This document shows, piece after piece, positions 15,634-23,597 of a DNA stretch of 37,035 nt (position 1 is the stretch's first letter; the number at the start of each line of letters is the position of its first letter). The stretch is taken from NCBI GenBank assembly GCA_036704125.1, contig DATNQI010000053.1, positions 1 through 37,035 on the forward strand. The letters run 5' to 3'. Position numbers and translations under genes: made by a program. This DNA comes from Pantanalinema sp. (GTDB lineage: Bacteria; Cyanobacteriota; Sericytochromatia; S15B-MN24; UBA4093). Under the pieces are notes generated by a model. The model saw only the letters and a program-made list of their open reading frames with translations, was not told where the DNA came from and searched no databases.

Positions 15634-17520
15634 TTACTTGCGGTTCTTGACGTACTTGTCCAGGAAGTTGGCCGTGGCCGTGAAGCTCTTGATGCGGTTG
15701 GTCAGCTTCACCACCCCGTGGCCCTCGTCGCCGAAGAGCAGGTACTCGACCGGGTGCTCCTTCTCGCGCAGGGTGGCCACGATCTGGTCGGCCTCGGTCT
15801 TGGGCACGCGCGGGTCGTTGGCCCCCTGGACGACCATCAGGGGCGCCTTGATCTTGTCCACATGGTTGATGGGCGAGACCTCCTCCAGGAACTCCCGGTC
15901 GGTCTCGAGGCTGCCGTACTCGGCCTCGCGCAGCGGGCGGCGCCAGGGGCCGGTGTTCTCCAGGAAGGTGACCAGGTTGGACATGCCCACCGTGTCGACG
16001 CCCGCCGCCCAGAGATCCGGCAGCATGGTCAGGGCCGCGAGGGTCATGTAGCCGCCGTAGCTGCCGCCCATGATGGCGATCTTCTTGGGGTTGGCGTAGC
16101 CAGAGGCGTTGAGGTAACGCACGGCGTACTCGACGTCCTTGATGGCGTCCTTGCGCTTGGTGGTGTCGTCCAGGTGGGTGTAGGTCTTGCCGTAGCCTAC
16201 GCTACCCCGGATGTTGAGGGCCATCAGGCCGTAGCCGCGGCTGAGGTAGTACTGGAAGGAACTCGCGAAGTCGGGGCGCTCCTGGCTCTCGGGTCCCCCG
16301 TGGACGTAGACGATCACGGGAAGGGACTTGTTCTTGATCGCTCCCTGGGGCAGGTACATGAAGGCCGGGATCGAACGGCCATCGAACGACGGGTACTTGA
16401 CCAGCGAGGGCATCACGAAGGTGCTGCGCGGGATTCCCGCCAGCGAGCTTTTGGTCACCTGGCTCGCGACCTTCCTGGCCAGGTCGTAGGTCCACACGTC
16501 GGTGTTGTGCTGGGGGCCGCTGAAGGTAAAGACCAGGCTCTTGCCGTCGGGTGAAAAGCTCAGGCGGTCGATGACGCCCTGGGGCAGGCCCGTGACCCGC
16601 TCGGACTTGGGCGAGCCGATGCCGCGCAGGTAGAGATCCGAGTAGCCGTCTCGGTTGGCGAGGTAGGCGATGCGATCGCGCTGGTCGCTCAGCTCGATGC
16701 CCTCGACCTCGATGGCGTCACGGGTCATGAACATGACCTTGGCGGCCGGGTCGCGCGGATCGAGACTCGCCAGGCACGTGAACTCGCGGCCCTCGTCCGA
16801 GGCGAAGTACAGCTTGCCGTCCTTGCCGAACGAAACCGACTCGTAGTTGGCGTTGCCCGTATGGGGCGTGAGCAGGCGCTCGGTGCCCGTCTGCAGATCC
16901 AGCAGGTAGAGGTTCGCGTTGGAGGGGGTGTCCACCCGGCTGAAGACGACGCTCTTGCCGTCGGGGGAGAAGGCGAGGGCGTAGTTGGTGCCGTCCTGGG
17001 TCAGCACCCGCTTGGCCTTGCGGGTCGAGAGGTCCATCACGTAAAGGTCGAAGAAGGCGACGTTACGGCTGTTGGCCGCATAGACGATCTGCTTGCCGTC
17101 AGGGGAGAAGGCGCCGAAGGTGTGGATGGCCTTGGGGTTGCTGGTGAGGGCGACCGTATGCGAACCGTCGGAGGAGATCAGGTTGAGCTGGGTGCGCTCG
17201 TCGCCGCCCGTGTCCTTGGCAAACAGGAACCAGTCACCCTTCGGCGAGCGGACAGCCCCCTTCACCGCATCGGGGTAGAAGGTCAACTGCTCGGGCCAGC
17301 CCCCCTCGCGCGGCACGCGCCAGAGCTGCGGCACGCCGGTGATGTTGGTCGAGAACACGACCTGCTTGCCGTCGGGGGTGAAGACGCCGGCGCTCGCGGT
17401 GCGCATCTGGAGGTACTGCTGGATCGGATAGGCCGCCAGGGCGCTCTGCTGCACCGAGGCGAGCATGGCGCCCGTGACCAGGGCGGCGCCCAGGGCCCGG
17501 GCGATGGGATTCATGGGCAT
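15634..17520 (-). CDS. Exported S9-family prolyl oligopeptidase/acylaminoacyl-peptidase
   Basis: A 628-residue secreted serine peptidase. Residues 1-30 are a signal peptide ending QQSALAA. Residues 35-360 form a beta-propeller with repeated PDGK motifs (49-52, 140-143, 186-189, 324-327), which gates access to the active site. The alpha/beta-hydrolase domain (370-628) has HGGP near 407-410, nucleophile S487 in GGSYGGY, D569 in GANDPRVP and H601 in GDEGHG. It would cleave short peptides in the periplasm or outside the cell. ATG 17520 follows AAGGAG by 5 bases. It is a single gene, downstream of two inverted-repeat elements that fill the gap to the DMT transporter gene. Dipeptidyl peptidase versus acylaminoacyl-peptidase activity cannot be separated from sequence alone. 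Confidence 0.94.
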   Translation of the reverse strand: MPMNPIARALGAALVTGAMLASVQQSALAAYPIQQYLQMRTASAGVFTPDGKQVVFSTNITGVPQLWRVPREGGWPEQLTFYPDAVKGAVRSPKGDWFLFAKDTGGDERTQLNLISSDGSHTVALTSNPKAIHTFGAFSPDGKQIVYAANSRNVAFFDLYVMDLSTRKAKRVLTQDGTNYALAFSPDGKSVVFSRVDTPSNANLYLLDLQTGTERLLTPHTGNANYESVSFGKDGKLYFASDEGREFTCLASLDPRDPAAKVMFMTRDAIEVEGIELSDQRDRIAYLANRDGYSDLYLRGIGSPKSERVTGLPQGVIDRLSFSPDGKSLVFTFSGPQHNTDVWTYDLARKVASQVTKSSLAGIPRSTFVMPSLVKYPSFDGRSIPAFMYLPQGAIKNKSLPVIVYVHGGPESQERPDFASSFQYYLSRGYGLMALNIRGSVGYGKTYTHLDDTTKRKDAIKDVEYAVRYLNASGYANPKKIAIMGGSYGGYMTLAALTMLPDLWAAGVDTVGMSNLVTFLENTGPWRRPLREAEYGSLETDREFLEEVSPINHVDKIKAPLMVVQGANDPRVPKTEADQIVATLREKEHPVEYLLFGDEGHGVVKLTNRIKSFTATANFLDKYVKNRK

Positions 17521-17553
17521 GGATTCTCCTTGCACGAGGGGGGACCGAAACTA

Positions 17554-17630
17554 GAGCGTCTACAAAACTGTTCATTCAAGCCGCCCATGGCGGCCAAAGT
17601 CCGTAACATGCCTGGTTTTGTTAGATGCTC
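17554..17630. repeat. 77-bp inverted-repeat element, copy 1 (attC-like or REP/MITE-like)
   Basis: Outer arms begin GAGCGTCTACAAAAC and end GTTTTGTTAGATGCTC and pair over 15 bp with one bulge and one G.T pair. An inner hairpin GCCGCC/GGCGGC lies at about 17580-17593. About 82% identical to copy 2. The right arm contains GTTAGAT, which fits the integron attC R' consensus GTTRRRY; the left arm (GTCTAC) is one base short of the matching R''. Confidence 0.75.
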
Positions 17631-17670
17631 TCAGTCTAGAAAGAGGGCCCGCAAATGGCAAGCTTAGTCG

Positions 17671-17748
17671 GAGCGCCTGACGAAACTGTTCCTCCTAGCC
17701 GCCCACGGCGGCCAACGATCGTAACATGCCAGGTTTCGTCAGGTGCTC
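17671..17748. repeat. 78-bp inverted-repeat element, copy 2, overlapping the DMT gene stop
   Basis: Arms GAGCGCCTGACGAAAC and GTTTCGTCAGGTGCTC pair over 16 positions, including one G.T. Relative to copy 1, two stem positions change on both sides (T-A to C-G, A-T to G-C), keeping pairing. The right end supplies the last codons and TGA stop of the DMT gene (17739-17741). Confidence 0.75.
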
Positions 17749-18620
17749 TTTTCGCGGGTGAGGAGCACCCCTGCCGCCAGGATCAAGCCCCCGCCGAGCC
17801 ACGTGGCCCAGGTGGGCAGGTCGTGGAAGAAGAAGATGCCGAGCACGGCGGCGATGAACGGGGTGAAGAGCGAGACGATGCTCGCCGTCGTCGCGCGGGC
17901 GTGCTGGTAGCCCAGGGTCATGAAGACCTGGGCCACCGTGGCCGAGACGGCCACCCCCGACAGCAGGCCCCACTCGAGCGGGCTAGGGTGGCGGTAGCCC
18001 GGCACCATCAAGGGCAGGGTCAGAAGCGAGGCGACCGCCGAGAAGTACAGCACGATCACCCAGGGGCTGTTGCGGGCGGTGGCTCGCTTGACGGCCACGT
18101 AGGCGAAGGCCGCGAACAGGCCCGAGCTTAGCGCGACCAGGGCCTCCCAGTGCAGAAAGCCGCCCTTGGGCCCCACCACGAAAGCCACCCCCGCGCTCGC
18201 GAGCAGAAGGGCGAGGACGCTCGGGCGGCTCAGCCGCTCGCCGAGCACGAAGGTCGCGACGATCGCGGTGAAGAACGGCGAGGTGTAGTTCAAGAGGACC
18301 GCATCGGCCAGGTAGAGCGTCGAGATGCCGAAGAAGAAGGCGGTGAGCGCCGCCCAGCCGAGCACCCCGCGCCAGACGAGGATCCCCTTGTCCCGGGCCG
18401 CGAAGGGCTGTCCCGTGAGGGCCATCCAGGCGGCGATCATCAAGAGCCCCCCGAAGGCGCGGAAGAAGGAGACCTCGAGGAAGGGCAGGGTGGCGCTCGC
18501 CTGTTTGACGAAGGCCCCCATGACGGCGAAGCACACGCTCGAGCCGAGCATGAAAGCGTACCCCTTGCGCTCGGAATGGGCGGAAGGAAGCATCGGCAGG
18601 GCGTTTGACGTGTCGGGCAT
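17739..18620 (-). CDS. DMT-superfamily (EamA) transporter
   Basis: A 293-residue protein with ten predicted membrane helices in two EamA repeats (about 20-150 and 160-288), each with the usual Gly-rich final helix. Family members export amino acids, nucleosides or other metabolites; no substrate can be assigned. The ATG at 18620 has no ribosome site, but an extended -10 (TGCTAGAAT) ends 6 bases upstream, implying a leaderless mRNA. The last codons and stop lie inside an inverted-repeat element, so the natural C-terminus may have been reshaped by its insertion; the end (LLTREKST) is nevertheless of normal family length. It is divergent from the thioredoxin-reductase-like gene. Confidence 0.9.
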   Translation of the reverse strand: MPDTSNALPMLPSAHSERKGYAFMLGSSVCFAVMGAFVKQASATLPFLEVSFFRAFGGLLMIAAWMALTGQPFAARDKGILVWRGVLGWAALTAFFFGISTLYLADAVLLNYTSPFFTAIVATFVLGERLSRPSVLALLLASAGVAFVVGPKGGFLHWEALVALSSGLFAAFAYVAVKRATARNSPWVIVLYFSAVASLLTLPLMVPGYRHPSPLEWGLLSGVAVSATVAQVFMTLGYQHARATTASIVSLFTPFIAAVLGIFFFHDLPTWATWLGGGLILAAGVLLTREKST

Positions 18621-18626
18621 GCGGCG

Positions 18627-18635
18627 ATTCTAGCA
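18627..18635 (-). promoter_or_regulatory. Extended -10 (TGCTAGAAT) of the DMT gene
   Basis: TGnTAGAAT on the minus strand ends 6 bases before the DMT gene ATG, which lacks a ribosome site. It predicts transcription starting at the start codon. No -35 is visible, as is usual for extended -10 promoters. Confidence 0.4.
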
Positions 18636-18725
18636 TGCCGGGGCGCTTTGCCGGGATAGCAAAAAAACGTTCGGGCTGCTTGCTGTAAACTGGGAGGGTA
18701 CATCCCGCCAGCACGAGGAGGGGCC

Positions 18726-19181
18726 ATGGCCACCGAGAAGAAACCCTACACCCCCGAGGAGTTCGACGCCGAGCGCGAACGCACCCGGAATTTCGTGGGC
18801 GGGGTGCTTTCGCGGCTCAAGTGGGAGCTCTACCACGACAAGGACGTGGTGGAGGCCGTCGAGCTCGGCCTGACCCGCAACCAGCTCGAGTACGGCACGC
18901 GCTTCTGCCCCTGCTACGGCCCGCTCTCGTACGTCAAGGCCGACGGCAAGAAGAACCTGGCTGCCATCTGCCCGTGCCCGGCGGCCGTGCGCATGGACGC
19001 CACCGAGTCCGGAGCCTACGGCCCCTTCTCCACCCGCGAGGAGCTGATGGAGAAGACCAAGGACTGGCCCGCCCCCGGCGACATCGAACAGCGCGAGGAC
19101 GGCTGGTACATGACCAGCCACCACCCCGGCATCGACCACTGCATGATCTTCGTCAAGGCCGGAACGGGCTGGAACGCGTAA
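18726..19181 (+). CDS. Ferredoxin:thioredoxin reductase catalytic subunit-like protein
   Basis: A 151-residue protein. FTR beta subunits have CPC-X16-CPC-X8-CHC, with four Cys binding a 4Fe-4S cluster and two forming the redox disulfide. Here CPC (C61, C63) is followed after 18 residues by CPC (C82, C84) and, after a 52-residue insert, by D137-H138-C139-MIF. By alignment C61, C82 and C84 are cluster ligands and C63 with C139 the disulfide, while the fourth ligand is Asp rather than Cys. The flanking RNQLEYGTRFCPC and HCMIFV also match FTR. The N-terminal helix (EEFDAERERTRNFV) is acidic. A strong GAGGAGG ribosome site precedes the ATG. It is followed after 26 bp by engB. The variable (alpha) subunit is not in the window. 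Likely a ferredoxin-linked disulfide reductase; the electron donor is unknown. Confidence 0.8.
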   Translation: MATEKKPYTPEEFDAERERTRNFVGGVLSRLKWELYHDKDVVEAVELGLTRNQLEYGTRFCPCYGPLSYVKADGKKNLAAICPCPAAVRMDATESGAYGPFSTREELMEKTKDWPAPGDIEQREDGWYMTSHHPGIDHCMIFVKAGTGWNA

Positions 19182-19191
19182 ACTCCCGGCG

Positions 19192-19200
19192 TGCTAAACT
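19192..19200 (+). promoter_or_regulatory. Extended -10 (TGCTAAACT) of engB
   Basis: TGnTAAACT ends 7 bases before the engB ATG at 19208, and no ribosome site is present. A leaderless engB transcript is suggested, in addition to possible read-through from the upstream gene. Confidence 0.35.
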
Positions 19201-19207
19201 GGTGCTC

Positions 19208-19849
19208 ATGAAGATTACGAGCGCCGAATTCGCCGCCTGCGCGGTGAACCCCAGTCAATACCCCAAGCCCGCGTTGCCGGCGATCGCCATGGTCGGCCGC
19301 TCCAACGTGGGCAAGTCCTCCTTGATCAATCGCCTTCTCCAGCGCAAGAGCCTGGCGCGCACCAGCTCGTCGCCCGGCAAGACCGCGACCCTCAACTTCT
19401 ACCGGGTCAACCGCGCCTTCGACCTGGTCGATCTGCCCGGCTACGGCTACGCCGAGGTCTCCAAGGTGAAGAAGGCCCAGTGGGCCCAGATGATCGAGAC
19501 CTACCTCAAGGAGTGTCCCACCCTTCACGGCGTGCTCCAGATCGTCGATCTGCGCCACCCGCCCTCGGACCTGGACGTGCAGATGTTCGAGTGGCTCCAG
19601 GCCGAGGGGATCCCCACCACGGTGATCGCGACCAAGGCCGACAAGCTCGGGCGCTCCAAGTGGGAGGCCCACCGCAAGGTCTGCGCCGAGACGCTGCTGC
19701 TGGAAGACGCCCCGCGCGAGGCCCTGATCGTCGCCTCGTCCGAGACGGGCGAGGCCAAGGACCGCATCTGGGGCGTCGTCTCGAACTACCTGGCCCTGCC
19801 TCCGCTGCGCAACGTCGAACCGGACGAGGCGCAGGCCGAGGAGGTCTAG
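19208..19849 (+). CDS. engB: Ribosome biogenesis GTPase EngB (YihA/YsxC)
   Basis: A 213-residue GTPase needed for large-subunit ribosome assembly. G1 is GRSNVGKSS (30-38), the G2 region has SPGKTATLNFY (55-65), G3 is DLPGYGYA (75-82), and G4 is ATKADK; these match EngB closely. Length is typical (about 200). The ATG at 19208 is chosen because EngB proteins begin just before SAEF; the frame is open further upstream but only as antisense-like noise over the previous gene. There is no Shine-Dalgarno sequence. It may be co-transcribed with the FTR-like gene 26 bp upstream. The stop shares the bases CTAG with the stop of the convergent zinc-ribbon gene. Confidence 0.96.
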   Translation: MKITSAEFAACAVNPSQYPKPALPAIAMVGRSNVGKSSLINRLLQRKSLARTSSSPGKTATLNFYRVNRAFDLVDLPGYGYAEVSKVKKAQWAQMIETYLKECPTLHGVLQIVDLRHPPSDLDVQMFEWLQAEGIPTTVIATKADKLGRSKWEAHRKVCAETLLLEDAPREALIVASSETGEAKDRIWGVVSNYLALPPLRNVEPDEAQAEEV

Positions 19850-20037
19850 GCCGTCGCGCTCAAGGCCGAGATCGGGAGGATCTGGGGGTCGTCGCCCGCC
19901 ATCGGGGTGATGCGCGCCTTCTCCTTGTCGATGAAGGTCACGACGAGCCGGCAGGATTCGCAGCAGTACCCCAGCCACTTGGAGACGCGCGTCAGGCGAT
20001 GGCGGCAGCGGGGGCAGCGATAGTCGTTCAGCACCAT
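19846..20037 (-). CDS. Small zinc-ribbon protein of unknown function
   Basis: A 63-residue protein with two CXXC knuckles, C8-x2-C11 and C26-x2-C29 (C25 also Cys), spaced like a zinc ribbon. The C-terminal half (DDPQILPISALSATA) is non-basic and probably unstructured. ATG 20037 has AAGGAAGG five bases upstream, a strong reason to call this a gene despite its size. Its stop and that of engB are both contained in the palindrome CTAG at 19846-19849. I do not recognise the family. Nucleic-acid or protein binding are both possible. Confidence 0.65.
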   Translation of the reverse strand: MVLNDYRCPRCRHRLTRVSKWLGYCCESCRLVVTFIDKEKARITPMAGDDPQILPISALSATA

Positions 20038-20151
20038 GCGAGCCTTCCTTTCCTGTCCTGGCCGCCATCCTAGCACGTAAATGTTTCGTGAAGATTGCGT
20101 GACGCATTCCTGTCCGTTTTCTTTCGGCTAACTCTCTGGAGAGGAGCCCTC

Positions 20152-20604
20152 TTGCGCCACCAGCAATGGATGCAGCAGGCCATGACGGCCGCGGATCATG
20201 CGCGCGCGCTGGGCGAGGTCCCCGTCGGGGCGGTGCTGGTCCACGAGGGCAGGGTCGTCGCCACGGGCTGGAACACCCGCGAGACCCAGTGCGATCCGAC
20301 GGGCCACGCGGAGCTGATGGCCATGCGCCTCGGCGGCGAGGCCCTGGGGCGGTGGCGCCTGACGGGCTGCACCCTGTACGTCACGCTCGAGCCCTGCCCC
20401 ATGTGCGCGCCGGCCCTGGTGCAGGCCCGGCTGGACCGTGTGGTATTCGGGGCCTACGATCCCAAGCTCGGGGGGGCCGGATCGGTCTTCAGCCTGATCG
20501 AGCGGCCCGAGTACCCTCACCGGGTCGAGGTGATCGGGGGGATCATGGAGGCCGAATGCCAGGCGCAACTCATGGCCTTCTTCGAGGCGAAGCGAGAAAG
20601 GTGA
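20152..20604 (+). CDS. tadA: tRNA-specific adenosine deaminase TadA
   Basis: A 150-residue enzyme that deaminates A34 to inosine in tRNA-Arg(ACG). The zinc site is H52-A-E54 (TGHAELMAM), with E54 the proton shuttle, and P81-C82-P83-M84-C85. The C-terminal region with GSVFSLIERPEYPHRVEV resembles TadA rather than cytidine or guanine deaminases. The TTG start at 20152 is chosen because GAGGAG lies 5 bases before it and TadA proteins begin near the WMQQAM helix; no ATG is well placed. The tRNA-Ser gene lies 90 bp downstream with its own promoter. Confidence 0.93.
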   Translation: MRHQQWMQQAMTAADHARALGEVPVGAVLVHEGRVVATGWNTRETQCDPTGHAELMAMRLGGEALGRWRLTGCTLYVTLEPCPMCAPALVQARLDRVVFGAYDPKLGGAGSVFSLIERPEYPHRVEVIGGIMEAECQAQLMAFFEAKRER

Positions 20605-20625
20605 GGGAAAGTCGGGGCGCGAGGG

Positions 20626-20655
20626 TTGACGATTAAAGCGAGCTTTTGATAAAGT
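20626..20655 (+). promoter_or_regulatory. Promoter of the tRNA-Ser gene
   Basis: TTGACG (20626-20631), an 18-bp spacer and TAAAGT (20650-20655), preceded by TGA to give an extended -10. Transcription would start near 20662, about 33 bases before the tRNA. Confidence 0.65.
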
Positions 20656-20694
20656 AATCCTTGTCGGCGGCGCGAGTCGCCCGACACCGAGCCT

Positions 20695-20776
20695 GGAGGG
20701 TAACCGAATGGTGAGGAGGCTGACTCGAAATCAGTTACCCCGCAAGGGGCTGTGGGTTCGAATCCCATGCCCTCCG
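20695..20776 (+). tRNA. tRNA-Ser (anticodon CGA)
   Basis: A class II tRNA of 82 nt. The acceptor stem GGAGGG pairs with CCCTCC plus a T.G pair, with discriminator G at 20776. The anticodon arm is CTGA-CTCGAAA-TCAG, reading CGA. The variable arm is CCCC-GCAA-GGGG, and the T arm contains GGGTTCGAATCCC. It decodes UCG. The CCA end is not encoded. Confidence 0.95.
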
Positions 20777-20784
20777 CTCTAAAA

Positions 20785-20817
20785 GCCGCCCCGCGTCATG
20801 CGGGGCGGCCTTTTTTT
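20785..20817 (+). terminator. Intrinsic terminator of the tRNA-Ser gene
   Basis: A 10-bp perfect stem (GCCGCCCCGC / GCGGGGCGGC) with a 5-base loop and seven T. Four A precede the hairpin, so it could also work weakly on the minus strand for the HD-GYP gene. Confidence 0.92.
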
Positions 20818-20823
20818 GGTTCT

Positions 20824-20860
20824 CCCCGCCCCCTGGTGGGGCGGGGCTGGGGGTGGGGGG
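20824..20860. repeat. GC hairpin overlapping a four-tract G-quadruplex motif
   Basis: CCCCGCCCC (20824-20832) can pair with GGGGCGGGG (20838-20846). The plus strand 20838-20860 also has four G-runs (4, 4, 5 and 6 G) with loops of one, two and one base. It lies just past the stop of the HD-GYP gene. Hairpin and quadruplex would compete. Confidence 0.55.
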
Positions 20861-20879
20861 ATCTCGATCGTTCCGAGCC

Positions 20880-22526
<1,647 letters not shown>

Positions 22527-22537
22527 GGTTGCTCCCG

Positions 22538-22569
22538 AAAAAGGCTCCCTTCCGGTACGGAAGGGAGCC
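22538..22569 (-). terminator. Intrinsic terminator after the lipoprotein gene
   Basis: A perfect 12-bp stem, GGCTCCCTTCCG / CGGAAGGGAGCC, with a 3-base loop, followed on the minus strand by TTTTT. It lies between the lipoprotein stop (22585) and the HD-GYP start (22526). Confidence 0.9.
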
Positions 22570-22584
22570 GATGCCATTGGATGG

Positions 22585-23514
22585 TTAGTTGGGAATCGTG
22601 AAGCTGTTGGTGGCCACGTAGCCGTCAAGCAGCTTGACGTTCCAGCTGCCCGGGGTGGAGCCCTTGTCACAGTTCATGACGCGATCCAAGACGCCATCCG
22701 AGTTCCGCTTTGCCACCCAGCCCGTGCCAGACTTGGTGTTGAGGTACATCTTGAACTGGCTTCCGCCACTGATGTACAGTCGCTCGACCGCCCAGCCCTG
22801 GGGCACGGCCTTTCCATTGCTGAAACCGACGAAGTAATTGAACTTGAGCGATTCAGAGGCGCCTGCGGGATCGGTGAAGGTGAGGTTGGCGCTACCAAGG
22901 CCGACGGAGGCGAGGTTGAGGTCAGCCTGGAAGATGCCCTGGATCTTCGAGCCCTGCAGCCCCGCGACGCCAGCCGAGGCGGTCGCGATCGTCAGATCGA
23001 GGGTGGTCGAGTCCATCATGTCGACCTTTTCGTTGCTGGTGCCGGGCACCGTGATGGACTTGGTCGCCACCAGCGCGCTGCCGGTGGCCACCAGGTTGCC
23101 GTTCATGGCCTCGAAGCTGCCCTGGTAGCGCCTGCCGCCCGTCACATCTTCCCAGGAATTGCCGGGGAGATCTTGCCAGGCAGGGACGCTCTGGATCAGG
23201 CGGGTGAGACTCGCCATCCGGTAGGGACTCGCAAGGCCTGCCGCCTGCTGGAGGCCGGCGGCCTGCTGCAAGGCCGAGACGGGGCCATTGATCACCGTGG
23301 CGAAGCCGGCCGCTTGCTGCAGCGTGGCGGACTGGGCGGTGGTGAGCGCCTGCTTCTCGGCAAGGGTCAGGCCCGTGGCGGGGTTGTCGGTGCCGCCGGT
23401 CTGCTTGGTGTCACCCGTCTTCTTGTTGTTGGCCAGGAACTGCTGCATGTCGCAGCCGGCCGAGAGAACGGCGAGGGCGGTGCAGGCAAGCAGGGCGGGG
23501 CGGAAAGCCTTCAT
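22585..23514 (-). CDS. Lipoprotein of unknown function with QQAAG repeats
   Basis: A 309-residue protein. The lipobox LSAGC puts the lipid-bearing Cys at residue 21, so it is anchored in the outer or inner membrane. A Gly/Thr/Lys-rich linker (26-48) is followed by LQQAAG three times within residues 64-93, then a likely beta-rich domain to the C-terminus. That domain has alternating hydrophobic strands such as STTLDLTIATASAG and ends NSFTIPN. ATG 23514 has AAGGAG six bases upstream and is preferred to the TTG two codons earlier. It is bounded by its own strong terminator. I do not recognise the family. Confidence 0.85.
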   Translation of the reverse strand: MKAFRPALLACTALAVLSAGCDMQQFLANNKKTGDTKQTGGTDNPATGLTLAEKQALTTAQSATLQQAAGFATVINGPVSALQQAAGLQQAAGLASPYRMASLTRLIQSVPAWQDLPGNSWEDVTGGRRYQGSFEAMNGNLVATGSALVATKSITVPGTSNEKVDMMDSTTLDLTIATASAGVAGLQGSKIQGIFQADLNLASVGLGSANLTFTDPAGASESLKFNYFVGFSNGKAVPQGWAVERLYISGGSQFKMYLNTKSGTGWVAKRNSDGVLDRVMNCDKGSTPGSWNVKLLDGYVATNSFTIPN

Positions 23515-23581
23515 CTTCAACTCCTTATCGATCAGAACACTTGCTTAGTTGTTTCCCGGACGAAGGCTCGGTTAAACCTTC

Positions 23582-23597
23582 CCTTAATAGATTAAGG
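23582..23597. repeat. Inverted repeat CCTTAAT-AG-ATTAAGG
   Basis: Perfect 7-bp arms with a 2-bp centre, overlapping the stop of the cyclase gene and about 70 bp upstream of the lipoprotein start. AT-rich for this genome. Candidate operator for the lipoprotein gene. Confidence 0.4.

Noticed and set aside
17521-17738. Complete integron cassette between the two repeats
   Set aside because: Only 41 bp separate the elements and no frame fits. The attC reading is kept as a hypothesis for the repeats only.
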